A stretch of DNA of 11,381 nucleotides. Origin: Alphaproteobacteria bacterium. GTDB taxonomy: Bacteria; Pseudomonadota; Alphaproteobacteria; JANQSM01. Position 1 is the stretch's first letter; each line of letters starts with the position of its first letter. A program made the position numbers and the translations under genes. Below, in pieces: positions 1-8,528 of the stretch. The notes below the pieces were generated by a model. The model was not told the origin of the DNA and searched no databases. It was given only the letters and a program-made list of their open reading frames with translations. The stretch is from NCBI GenBank assembly GCA_028284025.1, contig JANQSM010000204.1, forward strand, positions 1 through 11,381, written 5' to 3'.

Positions 1-298
1 AAATTTCTATTCCAATATCAACATCTTTTCCTCCAACAACCAAAGGTTTGATATTCAGATATTTTTGGCACAAAGATTTAAGCGGACGAGTAGTAGCAGG
101 GACAACACTGGCGATAATGGTTCCTTTGATTTGTGAAAAATCAAACCCCTGTAGTGACATAAGCTGGGTCAGCCAGACGGCATACTCATCTTCCGTCCTA
201 TTGGCATCCGTTGAATAACGCCAACTGGTAACCAGCTTATCCTGATTAAAAAGGCCAAATGTAATATTGGTGTTTCCTGAATCAATTGCCAGAAGCAT
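1..298 (-). CDS. coaX: Type III pantothenate kinase, N-terminal part (gene runs off the left edge)
   Basis: The product phosphorylates pantothenate with ATP, the first step of coenzyme A synthesis in the cytoplasm. I translated 99 codons from ATG at 298; the protein begins MLLAIDSGNTNITFGLFN. The DxGNT phosphate-binding motif of the ASKHA-fold type III kinases is at residues 6-10, the family's conserved R-T-x-D-E-Y segment at about 34-39, and the SVVP motif at about 64-67. Full-length CoaX is usually about 250-260 residues, so roughly 60% is missing beyond base 1. The start is two bases after the birA stop codon and has a GGAG five bases upstream, so it is almost certainly cotranscribed and probably translationally coupled with birA. 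In many alphaproteobacteria a ribonuclease J gene follows coaX; that lies outside this window and cannot be checked. The family call is firm. Confidence 0.95.
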   Translation of the reverse strand, partial: MLLAIDSGNTNITFGLFNQDKLVTSWRYSTDANRTEDEYAVWLTQLMSLQGFDFSQIKGTIIASVVPATTRPLKSLCQKYLNIKPLVVGGKDVDIGIEI

Positions 299-300
299 GG

Positions 301-1047
301 CTACTCCACAATTTGGTAATGAGTGGTTCCAGCAGCAATTTTAACATATTCGCTACCCTCTTCTTCTTTTGACAAGATCATATGACCTTGATCATCCACG
401 TCAACAAAAATCCCGCTGATCAATTGATCTTCTCCATGTTTGAGTTTAATGACCTGCCCCAGCCCAATAGCTTTTTTAAGCCATGCTACTCTAACGTCTT
501 CAAACCCGTGTTCCTGATAGTCCTGAACGATTGATTTAAAGCGCATCAGAAACGCATTCATGAAATCATGTGGTTTGATGATGGTGTTACACGCATGGTT
601 GATATCTGTAGCTGGATACATAATTCCCTCTTCGGGGTGAGTGACAAGATTCAAACCCAGTCCAACAATCAAGTTTCCTGTCTTGGGAAAAGGCTCAATT
701 AGAATTCCACCAAGCTTTGCGCCCTGAAGAAAAATATCATTTGGCCATTTAAATTTGATATCCTCACAATCGCTTAGAACTTGCAATGTTTGATCTGCTG
801 CCAAACATGTAAGAAATCCAATATGGCCTAGCGATTGATCCTTATCTATCTCTATAATAAAGGTAAGAAAAAGATTACCCTCTGGGGAATACCAATCTTT
901 CCCACGTGTGCCTCTACCCTTGGTTTGGTATTTAGCAAGAATAACATTCTTTTTATTGCCAGCTTCCAGAATACGCTTTGCTTCTTCATTGGTACTGTCG
1001 ATAAAATCAAGCTCTTTAATATGCCATTCTGCGGGAAGCTTAATCAT
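301..1047 (-). CDS. birA: Biotin--[acetyl-CoA-carboxylase] ligase (monofunctional biotin protein ligase)
   Basis: The enzyme activates biotin to biotinyl-5'-AMP and transfers it to the carrier lysine of biotin-dependent enzymes such as acetyl-CoA carboxylase AccB. The 248-residue protein shows the BirA/LplA-type catalytic domain: D-S-T-N at about 17-20, the biotin/ATP loop GRGTRGKDW at 44-52, KWPND at 100-104, K-L-G-G-I-L at 111-116, and GLGLNL at 129-134. A small C-terminal beta domain follows at about 195-248. It starts directly with the catalytic domain and has no N-terminal winged helix, so it is a class I ligase and should not act as the DNA-binding biotin repressor seen in E. coli. Its ATG overlaps the nuoN stop codon by four bases (ATGA). 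I see no good Shine-Dalgarno sequence before it, only an AT-rich stretch, so translation probably depends on coupling to nuoN. Position between nuoN and coaX is a known alphaproteobacterial order. Confidence 0.95.
   Translation of the reverse strand: MIKLPAEWHIKELDFIDSTNEEAKRILEAGNKKNVILAKYQTKGRGTRGKDWYSPEGNLFLTFIIEIDKDQSLGHIGFLTCLAADQTLQVLSDCEDIKFKWPNDIFLQGAKLGGILIEPFPKTGNLIVGLGLNLVTHPEEGIMYPATDINHACNTIIKPHDFMNAFLMRFKSIVQDYQEHGFEDVRVAWLKKAIGLGQVIKLKHGEDQLISGIFVDVDDQGHMILSKEEEGSEYVKIAAGTTHYQIVE
304..307 (-). promoter_or_regulatory. Shine-Dalgarno site for coaX
   Basis: A GGAG lies five bases before the coaX ATG at 298, inside the last codons of birA. It supports this ATG as the real start and fits with reinitiation by ribosomes that finish birA. 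Confidence 0.6.
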
Positions 1048-2498
1048 AGAATATCAAAAAAACTGTTAGCTGCTACTCCGGCCGCTGCGATGATAGGGCT
1101 TGGATACAAGAAAAAACCAACTGTAAACAAACTACTACCCGCAATGACAGTATTAAGGACACCAGGCCGGTTTCGATCAATCATTTCACTGGATTCATCA
1201 AAATACATCACCTTAATAATACGAATATAGTAATAGGCAGCCACAACGCTAGAAAGAACACCAATTACTGCCAGCCCATAAAGGCCTGCTTCTACGGCAC
1301 TTAAGAAAACATACAGCTTACCCAAGAATCCTGCCAGTGGAGGAATTCCCGCCATAGAGAACATAAAAATAGCCATTGCCATGGCCATCATTGGATGACT
1401 TTTTGATAAACCTGCCAGATCTGAAATATTTTCTACGACTCTGTCACTTTTACGCATTGCGATGATAATGGCAAATGCCCCAATACTCATTGCAAGGTAA
1501 AGCGTCATATAAATGATGATTCCACGAATCCCTTCCTCTGTACCCGTTGCCAAACCAATCAGTGCATATCCCATATGACCGATTGAACTATACGCCAATA
1601 GGCGCTTGATGTTTGTTTGAGCAATTGCACCAAATGCACCAACTACCATGGATGCGATAGAAATTAGAATAATGACTTGCTGCCACTGGCCAATCAGATC
1701 CGCAAACGGATCCATCATCACCCGAATAAATAAACCGATAGCGGCAACCTTAGGTCCCACTGCAAAAAACGCTGTTATCGGTGTTGGTGCACCTTCATAA
1801 ACATCCGGTGTCCACATATGGAAAGGGGCTCCTGATATTTTGAATGCAAGAGCTGCAATCATAAATACAAGTCCGACAACAATACCTATATGTAAGGTAC
1901 CAGATTCAAAAACAACCGCGAGGCTATCAAAGTTTGTTGTGCCGCTAAAGCCGTACACCAGTGACATACCGTATAGCAACATGCCCGAAGAAAGAGCACC
2001 CAAAATAAAGTATTTTAGTCCTGCTTCAGTAGATTTATAAGTATCCCGCCTGATAGCAGCCAGCACATAAAGCGATAAAGATTGTAGCTCAACGGCAATA
2101 TATACAGAAATCAGATCATTGGCTGAAACCATCATCATCATACCCAATGTCGCCAACATCACCAGCACCGGAAATTCAAACCGTAAGCTATTTTGCAGCT
2201 TCAAATAATTCACTGAAATCATCAAGGTCAGTATTGACGCTGATAAACACAAAATCTTTAAATAGGAGGAGAATCCATCCAGTTTGAAAAGCCCGTTAAA
2301 TGCCAAGGCATTTTGAGTCTGATTTTGATAAACAAAATAAATCCCACCAAGTAGCAAAATAACGGCAAGGCGACATACTTCTTCAGCTTTTCCATCCCCG
2401 CGGAAAACGCCATAAAGCAATAATGCCATAGAAGCAAGAGCCAGGTATATCTCTGGAAAAGCCGTGTGAATATCAATCAAAAGCAAATTTCCTAACAT
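1044..2498 (-). CDS. nuoN: NADH:quinone oxidoreductase subunit N (antiporter-like membrane subunit)
   Basis: NuoN is one of the three Mrp-antiporter-like proton-pumping subunits in the membrane arm of complex I, lying between NuoK and NuoM. The protein has 484 residues, normal for the family, and is hydrophobic throughout with about 14 expected membrane helices. The key polar residues of the family are visible: Glu137 in S-V-Y-I-A-V-E-L, Lys162 in G-L-K-Y-F-I-L-G, Lys220 and His227 in the stretch A-F-K-I-S-G-A-P-F-H-M-W, then TPDVYEGAPTPITAFF at 230-245, and Lys250 in G-P-K-V. The charge pattern of a working pump is therefore intact. It starts two bases after the nuoM stop codon and its own stop overlaps the birA start. 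The upstream GGGG is only a weak ribosome site, so coupling to nuoM is likely. No frameshift or missing segment was seen. Confidence 0.98.
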   Translation of the reverse strand: MLGNLLLIDIHTAFPEIYLALASMALLLYGVFRGDGKAEEVCRLAVILLLGGIYFVYQNQTQNALAFNGLFKLDGFSSYLKILCLSASILTLMISVNYLKLQNSLRFEFPVLVMLATLGMMMMVSANDLISVYIAVELQSLSLYVLAAIRRDTYKSTEAGLKYFILGALSSGMLLYGMSLVYGFSGTTNFDSLAVVFESGTLHIGIVVGLVFMIAALAFKISGAPFHMWTPDVYEGAPTPITAFFAVGPKVAAIGLFIRVMMDPFADLIGQWQQVIILISIASMVVGAFGAIAQTNIKRLLAYSSIGHMGYALIGLATGTEEGIRGIIIYMTLYLAMSIGAFAIIIAMRKSDRVVENISDLAGLSKSHPMMAMAMAIFMFSMAGIPPLAGFLGKLYVFLSAVEAGLYGLAVIGVLSSVVAAYYYIRIIKVMYFDESSEMIDRNRPGVLNTVIAGSSLFTVGFFLYPSPIIAAAGVAANSFFDIL

Positions 2499-2500
2499 TC

Positions 2501-4009
2501 TTAAAGCCCCGCAAGTTGTGGCGTATTATAGGAATGCATCGCCAAATGATAATTATCGATCAAGTTGCTGACAGAAGGCTCCATAATTTCCAAAAAGTCG
2601 TTGGGATAAATCCCGATCCAGAATACCAATATTGCCAATGGTACAAATACTGTAATCTCTCGCACAGATAAATCCGGCATCTGCTTCAGATCAGCTTTCT
2701 CTAATTTTCCAAAGATGACTCGCTTGTACAACCACAGCATATAAGCCGCCCCTAATACCACCCCGATAGCCGCCAGGAAAGTCACCGTTGTATTGGCTTT
2801 AAATGCTCCGGTTAAAATAAGAAACTCTCCAGAAAAGCCTGATGTTCCCGGCAATCCGATTGAGGCCATGGTAAAAATCATAAAGAAAAATGCATACATC
2901 GGCATAATATGCACCAGACCCCCAAAGCGTGAAATTTCTTTGGTGTGTAAACGATCATACAATACGCCAACACATAGAAACAGCGCTCCAGATACAAGGC
3001 CGTGAGAAATCATCTGTAAAATAGACCCTTGAATTCCCTGCAAGTTCATTGTGAAAATACCAAGTGTCACAAACCCCATGTGGGCAACAGATGAATATGC
3101 AATTAGCTTTTTCATATCTTTTTGTGCCAGTGCAACCAGCGAAGTGTAAATAACCGCGACTACGCTGAGGCCAAAAACCAGCGGAATAAAATAATCTGAT
3201 GCATAAGGGAATATTGGCAGTGAAAATCTTAAAAACCCATAGCCTCCCATTTTCAGCAATACTCCAGCTAAAATGACTGAACCAGCCGTAGGTGCCTGCA
3301 CGTGTGCATCCGGCAACCAAGTGTGCACCGGCCACATCGGGACTTTAACTGCAAAAGATGCAAAAAATGCCAGCCACATCCAGATCTGCCAGCCAGTCGG
3401 AAAATTAAAGGCCATCAAGTCCGGAATACTGGACGTACCAGCTGCCAGATACATTGCCAACACAGCAATTAACATCAAGACAGAACCGGCCAGCGTATAA
3501 AGGAAAAATTTGAATGAGGCATAAACCCGGTTCTCTCCACCCCAGATCCCGATAATCAGAAACATTGGAATTAGAACCGCTTCAAAAAATACGTAGAACA
3601 CAAACAGATCCAGCGCACAAAACATACCTACCATCAAGGTTTCAAGCACCAAAAATGCAATCATATATTCACGCAAACGGGAAGTGATTGCTGTCCAGCT
3701 GGCCAAAATACAAATTGGAATCAAAAAGGTTGAAAGCAGAACAAACAGAACGGATATACCGTCCACTCCCATGTGGTATGAAATATTATAGTCCTCAATC
3801 CACGGTATGTATTCAACAAACTGGAAATCCGCCGTTGTGCGGTCAAACTGAAACCATAAAGTTAAAGATAAAGCAAACGTTGCCAGAGATACCCATAACG
3901 CCACCCAACGGGCATTTGTATCAGCCGCACGCGGGATGGTCAGAATGAATAACACCCCCACCAATGGCAGGAAGGTAATTAAGCTAAGTAATGGCAAGCT
4001 TTCAATCAT
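2501..4009 (-). CDS. nuoM: NADH:quinone oxidoreductase subunit M (antiporter-like membrane subunit)
   Basis: NuoM is the middle of the three antiporter-like proton-pumping subunits. The 502-residue protein is of normal length and carries the proton-antiporter family core: Glu143 in [11 protein letters not shown], Lys222 in [10 protein letters not shown], then [20 protein letters not shown] at 229-248 and Lys253 in L-L-K-M-G-G-Y-G. A further [13 protein letters not shown] segment follows in the second half, typical of the family. About 14 membrane helices are expected. Its ATG directly follows the nuoL TAG with no intervening base. Only a distant AGGA precedes it, so it is probably translated by coupling. 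The sequence looks complete and under normal constraint. The NuoM call over NuoL or NuoN rests on length, on the [14 protein letters not shown] signature and on gene order. Confidence 0.98.
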   Translation of the reverse strand: MIESLPLLSLITFLPLVGVLFILTIPRAADTNARWVALWVSLATFALSLTLWFQFDRTTADFQFVEYIPWIEDYNISYHMGVDGISVLFVLLSTFLIPICILASWTAITSRLREYMIAFLVLETLMVGMFCALDLFVFYVFFEAVLIPMFLIIGIWGGENRVYASFKFFLYTLAGSVLMLIAVLAMYLAAGTSSIPDLMAFNFPTGWQIWMWLAFFASFAVKVPMWPVHTWLPDAHVQAPTAGSVILAGVLLKMGGYGFLRFSLPIFPYASDYFIPLVFGLSVVAVIYTSLVALAQKDMKKLIAYSSVAHMGFVTLGIFTMNLQGIQGSILQMISHGLVSGALFLCVGVLYDRLHTKEISRFGGLVHIMPMYAFFFMIFTMASIGLPGTSGFSGEFLILTGAFKANTTVTFLAAIGVVLGAAYMLWLYKRVIFGKLEKADLKQMPDLSVREITVFVPLAILVFWIGIYPNDFLEIMEPSVSNLIDNYHLAMHSYNTPQLAGL

Positions 4010-5944
4010 CTAAACTAAAATCCTGTAAAATAAATAACTGATAAAAATCACCAAGCCCACCAACATCACAAAAGCATAATGATACACATAACCGGTTTGT
4101 AGGCGAGAAAGAGTTCCGGCAATATTTTTTGATATGCGCATCATGCCGTTGGGACCAAGGCCATCAATAATCAAAACATCAAAAATACGCCACAAAAAGC
4201 GTCCTGCCATCATAAGTGGGCGGACGATCAAGGCATCATAAATCTCATCAAAGTACCATTTGTTGTAGGATACATTGTAAAGCGGTTTCAATGTCTGGGC
4301 TGTTTTGCCAGGTAAAGATGGTTTCTTGATGTACATTAAATAGGCCAGCCCGATACCCAATAAACTCACCAGCAATGGTAACTTCTTGATATACCATGCA
4401 ACATGATGGGCTTCTTCAATCACATCATGGCTTGCCAAAACAAAAATCGAATCTGCCCAGAATTCAAGACGATCATGACCTACAAAAACGTCATACCCGA
4501 CAAAGCCAGAGAATACAGCTCCGATCATTAAAACGCCCAGAGGTATCGTCATCACCGGAGGAGATTCATGCACATGACTCATAACTTTTTTCGAGGCCCG
4601 TGGCGTGCCATGGAAGGTCAGGAAAATCAATCGCCAGGAATAAAATGCTGTCATCGCAGCACTGATAATTCCCAACACAAAGGCATAATAGTGCATTGGC
4701 GAATGGTGGGCAGCATAGGCTGCTTCCAGGATCATATCCTTAGAATAGTATCCAGCAAAAAGCGGGATCCCGGCAAGGGCAAGAGAGCCAATCCACATAC
4801 AAGCATAAGTAAAGGGAATCTTACGCCAGATACCGCCCATGTTCCGCATATCCTGCTCATTCGACATGGCATGAATAACCGACCCAGCCCCCAGAAATAG
4901 TAAAGCTTTGAAGAAGGCATGAGTAAACAGGTGAAAAATAGCCGCACTGTAGGCTGACACCCCAATGGCAAAAAACATGTACCCAAGCTGCGAACAAGTA
5001 GAGTAAGCAATCACTCGTTTAATATCATTTTGTGTCAAACCAACACTGGCGGCAAAAAAGGCGGTAGTTGCGCCGATGAAAGTAATAAATGTCAAAACAT
5101 CCGGAGCAAATTCAAACAATGGTGACATCCGGGTTACCATAAATACACCGGCTGTTACCATGGTCGCTGCATGGATCAAGGCGGACACGGGTGTAGGACC
5201 TTCCATCGCATCTGGTAGCCAGGTATGTAAACCCAACTGGGCAGATTTCCCCATCGCACCAATAAACAGCAGGAAGCAAATAACCGTCATGGCATGAGCT
5301 TCCATTCCAAGGAAAGTAAACATGGTATTTTCCATGACCGAAGCTTGAGCAAAAATCTCGCTTAACTGAACCGTCCCAAACAGCATGAAGATTGCAAAAA
5401 TACCCAGGGAGAATCCAAAATCCCCTACCCGGTTTACAAGAAAAGCTTTCATAGCCGCTTTATTAGCGGATTCTTTTTCATACCAAAAACCGATCAGTAA
5501 GTAAGATGCCAGCCCAACGCCTTCCCAGCCGAAAAACATTTGCACCAGATTATCTGCGGTTACCAGCATTAGCATGGCAAAAGTAAATAATCCTAGATAG
5601 GACATGAACCGCGGTTGGCTTTTGTCATGGTGCATATAGCCAACAGAATAAACATGCACACAGGATGATACCACCAAGACAACAAACACCATCACTGCTG
5701 AAAGTGTGTCAAACTTCAATGCCCAGGAAAACTCCAGCGTGCCAGAGGTCATCCATGGCAACAGTTCCACAACGGTTGAATTGCCCGCCAAAGCAACATC
5801 CATGAAAATAAAGCAGGACATAATGGCAGCTAGAATTAAAATAGCGCAGGAAATAAAATTAGTGGTTCTATCGCCTAAAGTTTTACCAAAAAAGCCGGCA
5901 ATCAAAGAACTTATTAAAGGTAGAAAAACGGCTTCTACAAACAT
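4010..5944 (-). CDS. nuoL: NADH:quinone oxidoreductase subunit L (distal antiporter-like membrane subunit)
   Basis: NuoL is the outermost proton-pumping subunit of complex I. The 644-residue protein has the usual extra C-terminal part: after the antiporter core come a long amphipathic segment and a last membrane helix (ends V-F-I-S-Y-L-F-Y-R-I-L-V), the structure that runs alongside NuoM and NuoN. Core residues are visible: Glu141 in F-F-G-W-E-G-V-G, Lys233 in M-G-K-S-A-Q-L-G-L-H, then HTWLPDAMEGPTPVSALIHA at 240-259, His258 included, and the segment G-Y-Y-S-K-D-M-I-L with its lysine in the late core. The N-terminal region S-V-G-Y-M-H-H-D and P-R-F-M-S-Y-L is also typical. The start at 5944 is four bases after the nuoK stop codon, with an AAGGG a few bases upstream, which supports it. 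No truncation was seen. Confidence 0.98.
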   Translation of the reverse strand: MFVEAVFLPLISSLIAGFFGKTLGDRTTNFISCAILILAAIMSCFIFMDVALAGNSTVVELLPWMTSGTLEFSWALKFDTLSAVMVFVVLVVSSCVHVYSVGYMHHDKSQPRFMSYLGLFTFAMLMLVTADNLVQMFFGWEGVGLASYLLIGFWYEKESANKAAMKAFLVNRVGDFGFSLGIFAIFMLFGTVQLSEIFAQASVMENTMFTFLGMEAHAMTVICFLLFIGAMGKSAQLGLHTWLPDAMEGPTPVSALIHAATMVTAGVFMVTRMSPLFEFAPDVLTFITFIGATTAFFAASVGLTQNDIKRVIAYSTCSQLGYMFFAIGVSAYSAAIFHLFTHAFFKALLFLGAGSVIHAMSNEQDMRNMGGIWRKIPFTYACMWIGSLALAGIPLFAGYYSKDMILEAAYAAHHSPMHYYAFVLGIISAAMTAFYSWRLIFLTFHGTPRASKKVMSHVHESPPVMTIPLGVLMIGAVFSGFVGYDVFVGHDRLEFWADSIFVLASHDVIEEAHHVAWYIKKLPLLVSLLGIGLAYLMYIKKPSLPGKTAQTLKPLYNVSYNKWYFDEIYDALIVRPLMMAGRFLWRIFDVLIIDGLGPNGMMRISKNIAGTLSRLQTGYVYHYAFVMLVGLVIFISYLFYRILV

Positions 5945-5948
5945 TCCT

Positions 5949-6257
5949 CTACCCTTTCATCACGCTGACATCATCAATTTCGATACTGCCACGATTACGG
6001 AAATAAATTACCAGAATTGCTAAGCCAATCGCAACTTCAGCAGCCGCAACGGTAAGCGTGAACATCACAAAGACTTGGCCAACCATATCCTGTAAATGAG
6101 CAGAAAAAGCTACCAAGTTTAAATTCACAGCCAACAGCATCAATTCAATAGACATCAAAATGATGATGACATTCTTACGATTTAGAAAAATACCAAACAC
6201 CCCAATGGTAAATAAAATTGCAGAAAGAGTCAGGTAATAGGATAATGGTACCAACAT
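5949..6257 (-). CDS. nuoK: NADH:quinone oxidoreductase subunit K
   Basis: NuoK is a small three-helix membrane subunit that forms part of the proton path next to NuoN and NuoJ. The protein has 102 residues, the normal size in alphaproteobacteria. The two conserved membrane glutamates are present: Glu38 in I-L-M-S-I-E-L-M-L and Glu74 in [10 protein letters not shown]. The N-terminus ([12 protein letters not shown]) and the end (D-D-V-S-V-M-K-G) are also family-typical. It begins two bases after the nuoJ stop codon with a strong Shine-Dalgarno sequence inside the end of nuoJ, so the start is well supported. It is the shortest gene here but there is no doubt about its identity. Confidence 0.98.
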   Translation of the reverse strand: MLVPLSYYLTLSAILFTIGVFGIFLNRKNVIIILMSIELMLLAVNLNLVAFSAHLQDMVGQVFVMFTLTVAAAEVAIGLAILVIYFRNRGSIEIDDVSVMKG

Positions 6258-6259
6258 GT

Positions 6260-6886
6260 TTATACCTCCCCTCCCATACCCTGGCCGGGTTTTATTTTAA
6301 CGAGTTCAACAGTCTTTTCACGACGACGCGCAATTTGTTCAGGCACAGACTGTTTTTTCACGCCTTCGCGCTGACGCAAGGTCAAGACAATTGCTCCGAT
6401 CATTGCGACCAATAAAATCATCCCTGCACCCTGGAATAAATACACATACTCAGTATAAAGAATACTGCCCAAAGCATGCGTATTTGTTGGCCCGCTTTCA
6501 GCAATAGGCTGAGCAATTAATACTGGATGATCTGCATCACGAAACCCATATGCCCCAAGAACCAGGATCAGCTCAACCAACAGAATAGCGCCGACAGAAG
6601 CCCCTATAGGGATAGATTTTGCCATCCCTTCACGCAAACGGGCAAAATTGATGTTTAACATCATCACCACAAACAGGAATAAAACAGCCACCGCACCGAC
6701 ATATACAATAGCTAACAGCAGGGCGAGAAATTCCGCCCCGGCAATCAGAAATAAACCGGATGAATTTAAAAACGCCAGAATCAAAAAAAGGACCGAATGA
6801 ATGGGGTTTCGTGAACTGATCACCATAACAGCACTGAGTACGGTAATGGTGGCAAAAATAAAAAAGAAAAATTCAGGTGCAGTCAT
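6260..6886 (-). CDS. nuoJ: NADH:quinone oxidoreductase subunit J
   Basis: NuoJ is a five-helix membrane subunit next to NuoK, NuoA and NuoH; its third helix takes part in coupling quinone chemistry to proton pumping. The 208-residue protein carries the family signature [10 protein letters not shown] at about 25-34, then [10 protein letters not shown], then [17 protein letters not shown], the conserved glycine-rich third helix. The last 50 residues are polar and basic, as is common in alphaproteobacterial NuoJ. ATG at 6886 is the only in-frame start that fits: an in-frame TAA lies 21 bases upstream, with no start codon between. No convincing Shine-Dalgarno sequence precedes it. It is preceded by the only sizeable gap in the cluster (125 bp after nuoI), so it may not be translated by coupling like its neighbours. 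Confidence 0.97.
   Translation of the reverse strand: MTAPEFFFFIFATITVLSAVMVISSRNPIHSVLFLILAFLNSSGLFLIAGAEFLALLLAIVYVGAVAVLFLFVVMMLNINFARLREGMAKSIPIGASVGAILLVELILVLGAYGFRDADHPVLIAQPIAESGPTNTHALGSILYTEYVYLFQGAGMILLVAMIGAIVLTLRQREGVKKQSVPEQIARRREKTVELVKIKPGQGMGGEV
6265..6269 (-). promoter_or_regulatory. Strong Shine-Dalgarno site for nuoK
   Basis: GGAGG, within a longer GGGGAGG, lies seven bases before the nuoK ATG and overlaps the last codons of nuoJ. It is the clearest ribosome site in the window and fixes the nuoK start. Confidence 0.7.
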
Positions 6887-7011
6887 ATAGCAGCAATAGA
6901 TCTTTACTTATTTGAAAATACACCAAAAACTTACACCTTTTGAACGATCACGCAAAGGGGAAACTGACACATTTTGTGGGAAAAACGAAGGGCGCGGAGA
7001 TGAAGCAACAA
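6887..7011 (-). other. nuoI-nuoJ intergenic gap, 125 bp
   Basis: This is the only untranslated spacer above 20 bases in the window. It is AT-rich near nuoJ. It holds one weak inverted repeat (CCTTT at 6936-6940 with AAAGG at 6954-6958, one further pair inside with a bulge, loop of about ten bases) and no proper T-tract terminator. A poor promoter-like pair (TTCAAA, then TATTTT about 18 bases later in the direction of transcription) can be drawn, but each hexamer matches only four of six consensus bases. No Shine-Dalgarno sequence is seen for nuoJ. I cannot assign a function. Confidence 0.35.
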
Positions 7012-7500
7012 TTACCTATAGGGTGCATCATCAGAAAGGCGTTGTGCCAAATGAGATTCCCAGCGTTCCCCATTGGCAAGAAGCTTTTCCTTGTCATAAA
7101 AAAGTTCTTCGCGGGTTTCGGTAGAAAATTCAAAATTTGGGCCTTCCACAATGGCATCCACCGGACAAGCTTCCTCACACAAACCGCAGTAAATACACTT
7201 GGTCATGTCGATATCATAGCGCGTGGTCCGACGAGAGCCATCTGCACGCTCTTCTGATTCAATGGTAATAGCCTGGGCCGGACAAATTGCTTCGCACAGC
7301 TTGCAAGCAATGCAACGTTCTTCTCCATTAGGATATCGTCGCAGAGCATGCTCACCTCGAAAACGCGGACTTAAAGGCCCTTTTTCATAAGGGTAATTCA
7401 GCGTAACCTTGGGCTTAAAGAAATACCTCAATGTCAGCCACATGCCGGAGACAAGCTCCCACAACAAAATTCCCCAGGCGAATTGTCTAATACTGTTCAT
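7012..7500 (-). CDS. nuoI: NADH:quinone oxidoreductase subunit I (two 4Fe-4S ferredoxin-like subunit)
   Basis: NuoI passes electrons from NuoG to NuoB through clusters N6a and N6b in the peripheral arm near the membrane. The protein has 162 residues, the standard alphaproteobacterial length. Two complete C-x2-C-x2-C-x3-C-P motifs are present: Cys63, 66, 69 and 73, and Cys102, 105, 108 and 112, together enough for two 4Fe-4S clusters. The N-terminus has an amphipathic helix ([15 protein letters not shown]) that anchors the subunit at the membrane, followed by the conserved stretch [18 protein letters not shown]. The ATG directly follows the nuoH TAA. A GGAG nine bases upstream, inside the end of nuoH, supports this start. 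All eight ligands are intact. Confidence 0.98.
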   Translation of the reverse strand: MNSIRQFAWGILLWELVSGMWLTLRYFFKPKVTLNYPYEKGPLSPRFRGEHALRRYPNGEERCIACKLCEAICPAQAITIESEERADGSRRTTRYDIDMTKCIYCGLCEEACPVDAIVEGPNFEFSTETREELFYDKEKLLANGERWESHLAQRLSDDAPYR

Positions 7501-8517
7501 TTATCCAATCTCCGGTAGCCAGTCCATATATACCAGAACTCCTGATACCAGTACAACGTAGAACAAAGAAAACGGCAAAAAGACTTTCCAGCCCAACCGC
7601 ATCAACTGATCATAACGGAAGCGCGGGAATGTAGCGCGTACCCACAGCATACAAAACAACAAGAGGCATACCTTCAGCAAGAACCAAATAACTCCAGGAA
7701 TCATGTTGAAAGGAGCAATATCAATTATTGGCAGCCAGCCTCCTAAAAATAAAACTGTCATAAAGCCGGACATCATAATCATATTGGCGTATTCGCCTAA
7801 GAAGAACAGGGCAAACGTCATGGCAGAATATTCCGTAAAATACCCACCGACAAGTTCAGCTTCCCCTTCCGGTAAGTCGAATGGTGCCCGATTTAATTCC
7901 GCCAAAGCAGAAATGAAAAAGACAATAAACATCGGGAACAGCGGAATTACAAACCACATGTTTTCTCCCTGTGCCAAGACAATGTCAGTCAGATTCAAGG
8001 ATCCAACACACAGCAACACGGTAACCAGCACAAACCCGATCGAAACTTCATAACTTACCATTTGGGCAGCTGACCGAAGCGCCCCTAAAAACGGATAGCG
8101 GGAATTACTGGCCCAGCCAGACATAATCACACCATAGACTTCCAGAGAAGACACTGCGAACAGATACAAAATTCCAACATTAATATCTGCCAGCACCCAT
8201 CCTTCACTTACCGGAATCACAGCCCAGGCAATCATTGCCATGGAAAACGTGATAATAGGAGCCAGTAAAAAAACAATCGGGCTTGCCCCGGATGGAATAA
8301 TGGTTTCCTTCATAAACAGCTTGGCCCCATCCGCCAAAGGCTGCAATAACCCAAATGGCCCAACACGATTAGGGCCTTTACGCAGTTGCATGCCTGCGAT
8401 TACTTTGCGCTCCGCATAAGTCAGGTACGCTACACCAATCAATAACGGCACAACCAATAATAAAATCTTGCCAACTGTCAGCAGAGTCGGAAGCAAATAA
8501 AGATCAACAAAGGTCAT
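7501..8517 (-). CDS. nuoH: NADH:quinone oxidoreductase subunit H (quinone-site membrane subunit)
   Basis: NuoH joins the membrane arm to the peripheral arm and forms much of the quinone-access chamber and the start of the proton channel. The 338-residue protein is of normal length with about eight membrane helices. Family motifs are clear: [20 protein letters not shown] at about 35-54, then [15 protein letters not shown], then [19 protein letters not shown] in the middle. These are followed by [14 protein letters not shown], the acidic loop facing the quinone chamber, and [11 protein letters not shown] near the end. The start at 8517 is 11 bases after the nuoG stop codon and has a good GGAG seven bases upstream. 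No anomalies were seen. Confidence 0.98.
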   Translation of the reverse strand: MTFVDLYLLPTLLTVGKILLLVVPLLIGVAYLTYAERKVIAGMQLRKGPNRVGPFGLLQPLADGAKLFMKETIIPSGASPIVFLLAPIITFSMAMIAWAVIPVSEGWVLADINVGILYLFAVSSLEVYGVIMSGWASNSRYPFLGALRSAAQMVSYEVSIGFVLVTVLLCVGSLNLTDIVLAQGENMWFVIPLFPMFIVFFISALAELNRAPFDLPEGEAELVGGYFTEYSAMTFALFFLGEYANMIMMSGFMTVLFLGGWLPIIDIAPFNMIPGVIWFLLKVCLLLFCMLWVRATFPRFRYDQLMRLGWKVFLPFSLFYVVLVSGVLVYMDWLPEIG

Positions 8518-8524
8518 AAGCTAT

Positions 8525-8528
8525 CTCC
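8525..8528 (-). promoter_or_regulatory. Shine-Dalgarno site for nuoH
   Basis: GGAG (within GGGAGA) lies seven bases before the nuoH ATG at 8517 and overlaps the nuoG stop region. It supports the chosen nuoH start. Confidence 0.6.

Noticed and set aside
301-1047. birA considered as N-terminally truncated because it lacks the winged-helix repressor domain
   Set aside because: Class I biotin ligases naturally lack that domain, the length is normal for them, and the ATG overlaps the nuoN stop codon as expected for a native start.
835-1230. Plus-strand open frame of 131 codons across the birA-nuoN junction
   Set aside because: It is antisense to two conserved genes, is low-complexity and basic in character, and has no clear start signal; it is a shadow frame.
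6936-6958. Inverted repeat in the nuoI-nuoJ spacer as a possible terminator
   Set aside because: The stem is only about five or six pairs, AT-rich, with a large loop and no adjoining T-tract. A terminator here would also cut the operon in the middle.
6931-6972. A 14-codon mini-ORF (including stop) in the nuoI-nuoJ spacer, minus strand
   Set aside because: It has no Shine-Dalgarno sequence and no recognisable leader-peptide features; ORFs this short are expected by chance.
7703-8053. Plus-strand open frame of 116 codons opposite nuoH
   Set aside because: It is the complement of conserved NuoH membrane segments and shows no independent coding signal.
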